Origin: Streptomyces sp. NBC_01304 | GTDB taxonomy: Bacteria > Actinomycetota > Actinomycetes > Streptomycetales > Streptomycetaceae | Reading direction: 5' to 3' | Length of the DNA stretch: 64,000 bases | NCBI RefSeq assembly: GCF_035975855.1 | Contig: NZ_CP109055.1 | Span: forward strand, 372,001 to 436,000 | Shown: positions 1-7,938 of the stretch, piece after piece | Numbering within the stretch: position 1 is the first letter of the stretch | How the letters are laid out: the number at the start of each line of letters is the position of its first letter | The notes under the pieces: generated by a model | What the model was told of the DNA's origin: nothing | The model's database searches: none | Seen by the model: only the letters and a program-made list of their open reading frames with translations | Translations under genes and position numbers: made by a program

Positions 1-886
1 GCAACCGCTCGAGGTCGACGGCGTCATGGGGCAGGGCGCTGGCAGGGTCGGTCCAGTCCTTGAACTTCTCGGCGATCCAGGCGAGTTGCCCGGCCGGCGA
101 GTCGTTGAGGGCGGCGGCGATGGTCTGCGGGCGGGTTCCCTGCAGCTGCATGTAGCCCCCCAGCTCTTCCTGCCACCGTTTCATCTCTTTGAGCCGGGCC
201 TTGTCGGAGTGACTGAGGGCGGCCAGGTCGGCGGGGTCGCCGGTGGGGAAGGTCACGAGGTTGTTGACGTGCACACCGAGCACTCGCTCGGGCGCGCATC
301 GGCCGATGAGCGGCGCGATGAACGCGCCGACATCGCCGCCGTGCACTCCGTACTGGTCGTAGCCGAGTCGGGTCATCAGTTCGGCAAGGGCGGCGGCGAC
401 ACGGCCGTCCGTCCAACCGGTCTCCGGGAGCGGCCCGGAGAACCCGAACCCGGGAAGCGACGGGATCACCAGGTGGAAGGCGTCGTGGGCTTCGCCGCCA
501 TGCGCGGTCGGGTCGGTGAGCGGACCGACCAGGTCGAGGAACTCCACCATCGAGCCGGGCCAGCCGTGCAGCAGCAGGAGAGGCCTGGCCTGTTCATGGC
601 GGGACCTGATGTGTGCGAGATGCAGCGTGGCGCCGTCGATCACTGTCGTGAACTGCGGCAGCTCGTTCAACTGGGCCTCGTGCTGACGCCAGTTGAAGGA
701 GACCCGCCAGTGTTCGGCGAGTTCCTTGAGGTAGTCGACCGGCACCCCGCGCTCCCATCCGGCGCCCGAGAGGGCCGCGGACCAGCGCGTGCGGGCCAGC
801 CGGTCCTGAAGGTCGTCCAGGTCGGCCTGGGGGACCTCGATGCGGAACGGTTGGACCGTGGTTTCGGGAGGGGCAACGGTGCTCAT
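1..886 (-). CDS. Epoxide hydrolase, alpha/beta-hydrolase fold (3' end beyond window)
   Basis: Hydrolyses epoxides to diols in the cytoplasm, by family. The start is the ATG at 884-886, preceded by GGAAGGAG. About 295 residues are visible and the frame stays open at the window edge, so the C-terminus with the late acid and histidine is missing. The first 100 residues match the EHN N-terminal domain of microsomal-type epoxide hydrolases. HGWPGS (about 107-112) is the oxyanion-hole motif and HGGDVG (about 182-187) carries the expected nucleophile Asp185. The gene is divergent from a TetR gene, with a perfect palindrome between them, so TetR repression with induction by a substrate is likely (inference). 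The + strand open frame over this stretch is a shadow. Confidence 0.9.
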   Translation of the reverse strand, partial: MSTVAPPETTVQPFRIEVPQADLDDLQDRLARTRWSAALSGAGWERGVPVDYLKELAEHWRVSFNWRQHEAQLNELPQFTTVIDGATLHLAHIRSRHEQARPLLLLHGWPGSMVEFLDLVGPLTDPTAHGGEAHDAFHLVIPSLPGFGFSGPLPETGWTDGRVAAALAELMTRLGYDQYGVHGGDVGAFIAPLIGRCAPERVLGVHVNNLVTFPTGDPADLAALSHSDKARLKEMKRWQEELGGYMQLQGTRPQTIAAALNDSPAGQLAWIAEKFKDWTDPASALPHDAVDLERL

Positions 887-918
887 GACGTTCTCCTTCC
901 GTGGACTCCAAACAAAAC

Positions 919-934
919 ATACGGTCGACCGTAT
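919..934. promoter_or_regulatory. Palindromic TetR operator candidate
   Basis: ATACGGTCGACCGTAT is a perfect 16-bp palindrome in the 79-bp gap between the divergent epoxide hydrolase and TetR starts. Binding of the TetR product here would repress both genes; that is inference from position and symmetry. Confidence 0.7.
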
Positions 935-965
935 TTCTCGGCAAGGGTTGTGGCAGCATGAGCCC

Positions 966-1589
966 ATGAGCGAGCTGGCGCAGGCAAAGAGTGCGACCGA
1001 CGGCCGCCTGATCAAAGGCGCTCGAGCGCGACAGAGGATCGCTCGGCACACCGTCGACGTCGCCTCGGCAGAAGGACTCAACGGGATCAGCTTCGGCCGG
1101 ATCGCGGCCGACCTGCGGCTGAGCAAGAGCAGCGTGCAGACACTGTTCCGGACCAAGGAGGCCCTGCAGCTCGCGGCCGTCGAGGAGGCCGGCCAGGCGT
1201 TCGCCCTCGCCGTCGTCGGCCCGGCCCAGGCCGCAGCCGAGGGAGCCGCCCGAATGCGGGCACTTGTCGACAACTGGATCACCTATGCCCAGACACCGCT
1301 GTTCGCCGGCGGCTGCTTCTGGTCGGCCAACCTCCCCGAATTCGACAGCCGGCCCGGAGCCATCCGCGACGCGCTCGTACGCGGGCATGACGGCTGGCTC
1401 GGCCTGCTGGCCGACGAACTACGGCACGCTCACACGGCCGGGGAGATCGCCGAACTGGACTGCGAGCTGGCCGCCTTCCAAATCGACGCCGTGCTCCGCG
1501 CCGCCAACACTGCCCTGCGCCTCGGCCGCCGAGACTCCGTCGACAGCGTCCGCCGCGTGGTCGACAGCTTCCTCCCCGCCCCACGATGA
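966..1589 (+). CDS. TetR/AcrR family transcriptional regulator
   Basis: A 207-residue one-component repressor. Residues about 20-65 form the TetR DNA-binding helix-turn-helix (core GISFGRIAADLRLSKSSVQ); the remaining helical part is the ligand domain, with a TetR_C-type segment around FAGGCFWS. The ATG at 966 places the HTH at the usual distance from the N-terminus; an in-frame upstream extension would cover the operator and is unlikely. It is divergent from the epoxide hydrolase gene, its probable target together with itself. Confidence 0.88.
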   Translation: MSELAQAKSATDGRLIKGARARQRIARHTVDVASAEGLNGISFGRIAADLRLSKSSVQTLFRTKEALQLAAVEEAGQAFALAVVGPAQAAAEGAARMRALVDNWITYAQTPLFAGGCFWSANLPEFDSRPGAIRDALVRGHDGWLGLLADELRHAHTAGEIAELDCELAAFQIDAVLRAANTALRLGRRDSVDSVRRVVDSFLPAPR

Positions 1590-2203
1590 CCCGGTCGCCG
1601 CAAGCTGGAGGAACGAGGCAAAGGCATGCGCACTTTGTGCGCTCTTCTGCTCAGCTTGAGGAGATCGCCGCGGCCGTTGGGGCAGGAACTGCGACGAGCC
1701 GGACGACATCCATCCCCTGACTCGGCATGATGCAGGACTGCGTCCGCCACAGGCGCTCACCAGACCGGCGTCATCCCAGCTCCCCGGCCATCGCGAGCAC
1801 CACAGCCGCGATCACACACGCCGCAGCACATGCCAACAGCAAGCAGCGAACCCTCCGCCCACGCACAGCCGCGCCGTGTTCACCCCACACCGACGTGGTC
1901 AGCCAGTACGCCTTCAACAGAGCCGCATACGGCACCGGTTCTTCGTTCGGTGTCTCCACTCTCTGCCAACACCGGCCGCCCGGACAGCGACACGGTTCAG
2001 TGGCTCACTCGCACAGCATCTTCAAGAACACCTACTCGCACACCTCACGGGCGTCACCGATCAAGGGGTACGGCTTCTGGCGACGATCCGCGGTCGTCCC
2101 GGCGAGCGCCACGTATGACGACAGGGCGCATAGATCCCAACCCATGGGCTACTCGACCTACGAACGGACGACCGAATTTTCGACTCTACGGAAGGAAGCT
2201 CTC
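1590..2203. other. Intergenic region with one possible small gene
   Basis: 614 bp between the TetR gene and the DUF4190-like gene. Apart from the possible minus-strand small membrane protein at 1771-1959 I see no coding signal: the + strand open frame here is rich in S, T, H and R with no domain. GGAAGGAAG just before 2204 is the ribosome-binding site of the next gene. Confidence 0.5.
1771..1959 (-). CDS. Putative small single-span membrane protein
   Basis: 62 residues from a GTG at 1957-1959. The N-terminal half is polar (PYAALLKAYW) and a hydrophobic helix of about 20 residues (CLLLACAAACVIAAVVLA) lies near the C-terminus, so a tail-anchored inner-membrane protein is possible. The ribosome-binding site is weak (GGCAGAGA). 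I do not recognise the family. The composition looks coding and the + strand frame over it does not, but a chance frame cannot be excluded. Confidence 0.4.
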   Translation of the reverse strand: METPNEEPVPYAALLKAYWLTTSVWGEHGAAVRGRRVRCLLLACAAACVIAAVVLAMAGELG

Positions 2204-2494
2204 ATGTCGGGTTATGGCGCCGGCGGCACCCACCCCCAGGCCCACTCGCAGACCAACGGTCTGGCAGTCGCAGGCCTGGTCTGCGGCATCGTCGGTCTGT
2301 TCTTCCTGAATGTGATCCTCGGTCCGCTGGCCATCGTCTTCGGTGCGGTCGCACGCCGCCAGGCCGCGGCCCGCAACGGTTCGGGCATGGCCAAGGCCGC
2401 CATCATCCTCGGCATAGCGGACCTGGTCGTCTTCGGGATCCTGCTCGCAGTGGCCGCGTCCAGCGGCGGTTTCAGCTGGTACGTCGGCGGCTGA
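2204..2494 (+). CDS. DUF4190-like small membrane protein
   Basis: 96 residues. A short polar Gly/His/Gln-rich leader (about 1-20) is followed by two hydrophobic segments (about 22-45 and 62-85) separated by a basic loop with RRQAAARNGSG. This matches DUF4190 membrane proteins, which are common in actinobacteria and have no established function. The ATG at 2204 has GGAAGGAAG upstream; the longer in-frame extension to 1727 is not credible. It stands alone between two gaps. Confidence 0.8.
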   Translation: MSGYGAGGTHPQAHSQTNGLAVAGLVCGIVGLFFLNVILGPLAIVFGAVARRQAAARNGSGMAKAAIILGIADLVVFGILLAVAASSGGFSWYVGG

Positions 2495-2812
2495 TCACGG
2501 CTCTCACAAACGGCCCTTCGCCCGAGCACGATCACTCGACGCCCGGAGGGGTCACCCCCCTGGTCTCTTCGCGCAACGCGTGCTCACTCAGGAGCAGGAG
2601 CGGCCCCTACTGAGACTTGCTCTGAGCTCCTGCCACCGGTATTCCGGAAACCGACCGTGACTGCCAGGATGCCCCCGAGGTTGGACCCTCGGCTGGAGCA
2701 CCGCAGTGTGTGCGTCGGGCAAGGCGAACCGTGCGTCTCGCAATCCCCCCATGCAGGCAAGGGAGCCATACCGAGCCGGCAGGCGGGCCGCGCGTGCAGG
2801 GAGGGAGCAGTC

Positions 2813-4819
2813 GTGTTCATCGGACGTGATCGGGAACTGGCCGGTCTGCAGGACGCGTTGAGAACGCATCGGCTGGTGACACTGACCGGCGTCGCCGGCG
2901 TGGGCAAGACGCGCCTTGCCCGACAGGTGGTGGAACTCGATGCGGGCGCCGGTGCCACGTCTTCCTGCTGGGCTGACCTGTGGCAGCTCCAGGACGAAGA
3001 GATGCTGGCGCAACTCGTCGCCGACTGCTGCGGCCTGTCCGATCACACGCCTCGGCTGCCGCTGGACGCCCTGTGCCAATGGATCGGCAAACGGGACCTG
3101 TTGATCGTGCTGGACTCCTGCGAGCACGTGCTGCCCGCCTGCCGGAACCTGGTGACGACGCTGCTCGGCAACTGCCCGCAGCTGAGGATTTTGGCGACCA
3201 GCCGCGAACTGCTGCATGTTGACGGTGAGCACGTGACGGTGCTCGACCCGTTGCCGGTGGCGACGGATGCGGCCGAGCTGTTCCTGCGGCGTGCGGCAGA
3301 GGCAGGGCGTTCCCCGGATCCCAGCGATCTCAGCCGGGTGACAGAACTGTGCGCCTATCTCGACGGCCTCCCCCTGGCCCTGGAGTTGGCCGCCGGGGCA
3401 CTGCGCCACAGCAGTATCGAAGAGCTGTTACGGCGCCCTCGGCACGATCTGAGTCGACCCGAGACGAGCAACGCGCCTGAGGCACCCCGCCGGCACGACG
3501 TCCTGCGTACCGCCTTGGGCTGGAGCCACGAGCTCTGCACGCCCAAAGAGCGCCTGCTGTGGGCACGACTGTCGATCGTCCACGGATATTTCGACGGGCC
3601 CTTGGCGGCCGCCCTGTGTGCCGGCGGCCCACTGTCCGCCCTCGACGTCGAACACGCCTTGAGCGGACTGGTGGACAAGTCCGTCGTCACCCGTCGCCAC
3701 GAGCGCTACCTGCTGCTCGACACCGTGCGCGAGTACGGGCGACTGTGGCTCGCCCAACTCGACGAACTGGAGACGATGGCGGACCGGCATGCCGCCCACT
3801 TCCTCGCGCTGGCGCAGCAAGCCGACGCCACCTGGACGAGCGCCGAGCAGACCGGCTGGTACCGCACCATCAAAGAGGCCCACCCCGATCTGTGCGCGGC
3901 CCTCGAACACTTGCTGTCCCACCAGGGCGATCTGGCTCTCGAGCTCGCCACCCTGACCGGCTTCTACTGGACATGCTGCGGTCACGCCCACACCGCGCAG
4001 CACTACCTCGCCCGCACCCTCACCACGGGCGAGGGCCAGGGGTCGATGCGGCAACGGGCCCTGTGGGCCCTCGGCCTGACCCATCTGCTGCAGGGCAATC
4101 ACGCCACCGGCAACCACCTGGCCCGCCAGTGCCTCGAGCACGCCCACACCACCCAGGACACGACAGGGCTGCTGCGCGCCAGTTACCTCCAGGGGATGAG
4201 CGATCTCCTGCAAGGCCGCCCCGATCAGACCCTGGCCCAACTCGACGACGCCCTGCACTTCGCGCGCCTGCCAGGCTCCACCACCGAGCCCGCTCCGCAG
4301 GCCGTGATGATGTGCCGGATGCTGCGCCTGTTCGCTCTGACCGGCCTCGGCCTGCTCGACCAGAGCCGCCAGGACGCCGTGATGCTGCGCGCCGAGTGCG
4401 TCAGCATGGGCGAGCACTGGATACGTTCGTACGCCGAGTACCAGCTGTGCGTGACGGCGCTACGCGAACAGCGCAGCAACGCGGCACTCGAGCACGCTCG
4501 TTCCATGCTGAACTCGAAACAGCACATCGGCGACACCTTTGGCATCGCGCTGGGACTGGACATGCTCGCGGCGGCCTTCTCGAGCAGTGGAGACGGCCAC
4601 TCCGCAGCCCTCGCCTCCGGAGCCGGCCAACGCCTGTGGGAGGCAGTCGGCCACCCACAACGAGGCGCACCGGACGTCGCTCCGCTGCGTGAGGCCGGCG
4701 AGCTCACCGCGCGTCGGATCGTGGGCGCAGAGGCCTACGACGCGTACCACCGCCAGGCCGCTGCTGCGGACCCAACGGCCATGCTCGCGTGGGCAGCCGG
4801 CGGTCAGGCACCCCTCTGA
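2813..4819 (+). CDS. AfsR/LuxR-type STAND (NB-ARC) ATPase without a visible DNA-binding domain
   Basis: 668 residues from the GTG at 2813, preceded by GGAGGGAG. It opens directly with the ATPase: FIGRDREL, Walker A GVAGVGKT (about 26-33), Walker B LLIVLDSCEHV (about 98-108), an ATSREL sensor stretch and a GLPLALELAA motif. The C-terminal half is helical, resembling the TPR-like repeats of SARP/LAL regulators. Family members normally also carry an N-terminal SARP domain or a C-terminal LuxR HTH; neither is visible. It may work through a partner protein (inference). A strong hairpin follows at 5005-5045. Confidence 0.82.
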   Translation: MFIGRDRELAGLQDALRTHRLVTLTGVAGVGKTRLARQVVELDAGAGATSSCWADLWQLQDEEMLAQLVADCCGLSDHTPRLPLDALCQWIGKRDLLIVLDSCEHVLPACRNLVTTLLGNCPQLRILATSRELLHVDGEHVTVLDPLPVATDAAELFLRRAAEAGRSPDPSDLSRVTELCAYLDGLPLALELAAGALRHSSIEELLRRPRHDLSRPETSNAPEAPRRHDVLRTALGWSHELCTPKERLLWARLSIVHGYFDGPLAAALCAGGPLSALDVEHALSGLVDKSVVTRRHERYLLLDTVREYGRLWLAQLDELETMADRHAAHFLALAQQADATWTSAEQTGWYRTIKEAHPDLCAALEHLLSHQGDLALELATLTGFYWTCCGHAHTAQHYLARTLTTGEGQGSMRQRALWALGLTHLLQGNHATGNHLARQCLEHAHTTQDTTGLLRASYLQGMSDLLQGRPDQTLAQLDDALHFARLPGSTTEPAPQAVMMCRMLRLFALTGLGLLDQSRQDAVMLRAECVSMGEHWIRSYAEYQLCVTALREQRSNAALEHARSMLNSKQHIGDTFGIALGLDMLAAAFSSSGDGHSAALASGAGQRLWEAVGHPQRGAPDVAPLREAGELTARRIVGAEAYDAYHRQAAAADPTAMLAWAAGGQAPL

Positions 4820-5004
4820 GAGCAACGCCCCTCGAATACGGCCAGTACAGCGGCACCGACGACGCACCCGTGTTGGGGCATCCCGGGTGAGCGTGGCGAC
4901 CACCCCGCCGCCACGGCCCCATTGGTTCCGTGTGGACGGTAGGAACCGGCGTACCCCTGACGCTGACTCTGTCGGGAGCCTTGGAGCCTTGGAGCCTTGG
5001 ATGA

Positions 5005-5045
5005 GAATGCGCCCTCCGGAACGGAGGGTTCCGGAGGGCGCATTC
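5005..5045. terminator. Strong bidirectional terminator hairpin
   Basis: An 18-bp perfect stem (arm 5005-5022 begins GAATGCGCCC) with a 5-nt GGAGG loop, between the convergent genes ending at 4819 (+) and 5092 (-). It is nested in an outer, looser dyad: GCCTTGGA-type repeats at about 4979-5000 face CCAAGG repeats at about 5055-5071. Confidence 0.85.
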
Positions 5046-5091
5046 GACCTACGTCCAAGGCACCCAAGGCACTATCGCGGCTTGCCGGGGC

Positions 5092-5865
5092 TCACTGCAC
5101 CACGACGTGGTCCCCGGACGAAGTCGAGGGCCCGCTGGTGGAGTTGCCGTAGTAACGCCAGCGCCACGTACCCGATGCGCCAGCCGTCACCGTCGTCCTG
5201 AGCCCACCCGAACTGTCCGCGTACACCGCCTTCACCGTGGTGTAGGACGTGGCGCCCTCGGGCTGGAACTGCAGGCTCACCTTCCGGCCCCCGTACGAGG
5301 GGTACTTGTGCGTGTCCCAGTTCGCCCGGGTGACCTTGCCCGTCACGGTGATGGGCTTCCCCTGGTCCACCGGTTCGGGGGACGCGTTGACCGTCAGGCG
5401 GGTGTTCCGCTTGACCTGGACCGTGAGGCCCTCGTCGTCCATGTCGTGGGCATCGCCCTCAAGAAACACACGTGCTGCGATCTTCCAGGTGCCCGCGTCC
5501 TCGTTGCCGAAGTCGTAATGGGTCGGGTCGATGACCAGCGTCTCGGTGAAGTCACAGACACTCGCGCTCACCCTGATGCAGTCACTGGTGAAGATCGTGT
5601 TCCACAGCTCGTGGCTGGAGTCGATGTTCCCGCGGTAGGGGAACACCGTCGGCCCGCCGTCCCACCGACGCGTCGTCGTCATACGGAAGGAGGCGGGCAC
5701 CTCCACCTCCTGCGACACCCCGATCACGATCGGCTCACCGGCGTTGAACTTGACCCGAGTGAACGACACCCCGTTCTCTGCGGCCCCGGCCGGCACCGCA
5801 GCGACCGCCGTGAACGCCGCGGCCGCCCCACCGGCCACCGCGACTCTCCATCCCTGCTTCCCCAC
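5092..5865 (-). CDS. Secreted beta-rich protein of unknown function
   Basis: 257 residues. A Sec signal peptide is clear: basic start, hydrophobic core, and a cleavage site near VPAGAAE about residue 28-30. The mature part is beta-rich; the second half (about 165-257) reads like an Ig-like fold domain (VNASPEPVDQGKPITVTGKV ... WRWRYYGNSTSG), as in bacterial surface proteins. Two cysteines (SDCIRV, SVCDF) could form a disulfide. No catalytic motif is seen. The ATG at 5863-5865 follows a GGGGATCAGGTGGGG stretch. It converges with the ATPase gene. Confidence 0.82.
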   Translation of the reverse strand: MGKQGWRVAVAGGAAAAFTAVAAVPAGAAENGVSFTRVKFNAGEPIVIGVSQEVEVPASFRMTTTRRWDGGPTVFPYRGNIDSSHELWNTIFTSDCIRVSASVCDFTETLVIDPTHYDFGNEDAGTWKIAARVFLEGDAHDMDDEGLTVQVKRNTRLTVNASPEPVDQGKPITVTGKVTRANWDTHKYPSYGGRKVSLQFQPEGATSYTTVKAVYADSSGGLRTTVTAGASGTWRWRYYGNSTSGPSTSSGDHVVVQ

Positions 5866-5882
5866 CTGATCCCCGATCTCCC

Positions 5883-6350
5883 CTACGGCATACGCACATG
5901 CGCACTGTCAGATGCCGGAGTCCTTCCTTCCGGCATCTGACAGACAGATGAGATCCACCTGGAGTTGTACGCCCGTAAATCACGTTTCGAGAACAGGTGT
6001 CCCCTGCGGTGCTTTGCGGCAGCTTCCAGCAGGATGACAGGGTTCGCCATGTCGCACCGCAGCGTGATGGAGATGGCCTCGCAGACAAACCCCATATTCC
6101 AGACCCGGTAGTTGGCAGGATCCGGCAGTCCCTCGATCCCGTTCTCCGGTCCATGCTCCTGCGCGAGATCGTTCAGCACCCACCGCCGATCCCACTGAAA
6201 CTTCGGATCACGCACGTGGGTGAGCAGCAGGTCGGTCGTAATGGCCAGATCGCTGGCCGCCCTGGCTCGCGAGACCTGGAGCCTGATGCCCCAACTGGAA
6301 ACCGCTACCGCCGCAACCGACAAGACGAGCGAGGTCAGATTGAGCCCCAC
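5883..6350 (-). CDS. Membrane-anchored protein of unknown function (DUF4760-like)
   Basis: 155 residues from the GTG at 6348-6350, which has GGGAGGG close upstream; a GTG ten codons earlier (6380) is also possible. A single hydrophobic segment (LTSLVLSVAAVAVSSWGI) is followed by a cytoplasmic helical region with an RDPKFQWDRRWVLNDL stretch and a conserved-looking YRVWNMGFVCEAIS segment. The layout (one TM, then a helical soluble part) resembles DUF4760 proteins; this is a weak, remembered match. The last dozen codons run through a 15-bp hairpin (5905-5943), so the true end may be earlier. Confidence 0.6.
   Translation of the reverse strand: MGLNLTSLVLSVAAVAVSSWGIRLQVSRARAASDLAITTDLLLTHVRDPKFQWDRRWVLNDLAQEHGPENGIEGLPDPANYRVWNMGFVCEAISITLRCDMANPVILLEAAAKHRRGHLFSKRDLRAYNSRWISSVCQMPEGRTPASDSAHVRMP
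5905..5943. terminator. Hairpin at the 3' end of the small membrane-protein gene
   Basis: A 15-bp perfect stem (arms 5905-5919 and 5929-5943; left arm CTGTCAGATGCCGGA) with a 9-nt loop. It lies inside the last codons of the minus-strand gene ending at 5883 and just upstream of the secreted-protein gene, so terminator and coding end overlap, or the annotated C-terminus is extended. Confidence 0.65.
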
Positions 6351-6737
6351 ACGCCCTCCCAGCTTGGCACGGCCGAGCACCCAGCCATGTCATACATCCG
6401 CTCGCAGCGCCTGACAATACGTCACGATTGCTCACGTATGCGGTGGATACTGGCCGAGAGCTGGCGTATGCGAGCGCGGTATTGGCCCTGCCGAACCAGC
6501 AGCACGATGCGCATCGCGCGAAGACGAGCACGGACCATCATGAGGAGCACCCCCGGGAAGGACCGAACCGCCCGCCACGTCCGAGAGCCTCCAGTGGTCG
6601 CGAGCTCTCGGGCCGTCATGGCCGGTGCGGCCGGCTTCGCATGGACGTCCACACCTCCTCGGGCACGGCGATACGTCCAGTGCGGGTTCCGCTCCGTGCC
6701 GGTCCTCGTGACCAGCCGCGACTGGGCCATGCGGTCT
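6351..6737. other. Intergenic region, no supported gene
   Basis: 387 bp between the membrane protein and the STAS gene. A minus-strand frame at 6422-6619 could encode 65 basic residues ending RQLSASIHRIREQS, but it has no ribosome-binding site and lies downstream of the STAS stop. I do not call it. Confidence 0.4.
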
Positions 6738-7112
6738 TCAGCCGCAGGCCGGGGGTTCAGCCAGGGCCTCGCCCAGGGTGGGTACGGGATGGAAGACCCG
6801 ATAGAGCCGGACCGCACGCAGGATCCGCAGCGTGAACTGATGGGGGCAGACCAGCACGAGCGTCCCGCCCCGGTCATGAATGCGCTGGCGGGCGCAGCAC
6901 AAGAGGCCCACCCCCGCGCAGTCGAAGAAGACCGCCGGAGTCAGGTCAATCACGATCAAGGGCCGCGGTGCGGCAGTGGCTGCCGCCAGGTGCGGACGGA
7001 TCTCGAGAACGGCGGCGATGTCTATCTCGCCGTGCAACTCCAGAACGGTGTGGCCGAGGTGGCGGTAGGTACGCAGGTACTCGGTGACGGTCTGAGTGTC
7101 ACTGGAGAGCAC
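6738..7112 (-). CDS. STAS-domain anti-anti-sigma factor-like protein, key Ser absent
   Basis: 124 residues, a complete single STAS domain like SpoIIAA/RsbV, which bind anti-sigma kinases. The GTG at 7110-7112 has GAGGTGA seven bases upstream and gives the family's usual length; the longer in-frame N-terminus has no similarity. HTVLELHGEIDIAAV is the first beta-alpha unit and PLIVIDLTPAVFFDCAGVGLL the central one. In the classical D-S-S-G site the second Ser is phosphorylated by the partner kinase; here it reads D-C-A-G, so that switch is missing. No anti-sigma factor gene is adjacent. Confidence 0.85.
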   Translation of the reverse strand: MLSSDTQTVTEYLRTYRHLGHTVLELHGEIDIAAVLEIRPHLAAATAAPRPLIVIDLTPAVFFDCAGVGLLCCARQRIHDRGGTLVLVCPHQFTLRILRAVRLYRVFHPVPTLGEALAEPPACG

Positions 7113-7938
7113 GGCAACATCACCTCTGGGGCAGTGAGCCGGCCCCTCCGGGGCGGCCGACCGGAAGCCACCAAGGTCTGGGGTGACGGTGGACTGCCGA
7201 GCGTAGAGGGACACCCCGAGCCGAGCGCAGCGCAGAAACGGTTCGCGACCACTACATGCACCCGTTGGGGTGAAGTATCGACGCGAGTACTTGACTAAGG
7301 TGCGCAACCCCCAGCAGGAGAAAGCGAGTTGCATTTCGGCGAGCCGGTGCAGGTCGGCAGATTCACTGACCGGCAACAGTCCGGCGGCGTACGTGACGCC
7401 TTCCCCCTACGACCACTACGTGTGGTGCCGTGCGGTACACAGCCACGTGACCGGCATCGAGTCATCCGGGCGGCCTCGGGGGCCGGGCCTGGCGGACCTG
7501 CTCGATCTTCCGCTGCATGCCCCTCAGATTGTCCTGCGGGGCATGGTTTCCGGGCCGAACTGTGGAGGCAGCCAGGACCGCTGGAAGTGATCCACCAGGT
7601 TCGCATCCCTCAATACGAGGTACGGCCCGGAGGCAGACGGGGGACGCTGTCTCCGGGCCATACGAATGAGCGTATTACGCGAAGGCCGAGTGCGTCCGGC
7701 GCGTCGGTGTCTTCGTCGCAGCGGTCCGGCCGAGCTCAATGCCGCCCGTTCCTGGTCGGTGGAGTCCTTGGCCCCTGGCGCATTCAAGGCTTCCCCAGAT
7801 GTGCGGGCTGTGCTTGTCTGCGGGAGGTGGTCACATCGGGGCCTCGCGTGAGTCCGCCTTGCCGCTGAGGTCGTCTCCAGGCCGACAGTCACCCCGCAGG
7901 GCGTCACTGGCGCTCCATGCAAGACGAGGGGGCGAGCG
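7113..7938. other. Long intergenic region, no supported gene
   Basis: 826 bp between the STAS start and the 836-residue protein. Open frames exist on both strands but are rich in R, P, G and C with no domain or ribosome-binding site. The promoter and leader of the + strand gene at 7939 must lie here; GAGGGGGCGAG just before its ATG is the ribosome-binding site. I saw no strong dyad. Confidence 0.45.

Noticed and set aside
6422..6619. A possible 65-residue basic protein on the minus strand
   Set aside because: No ribosome-binding site, no family and no clear promoter; kept as intergenic.
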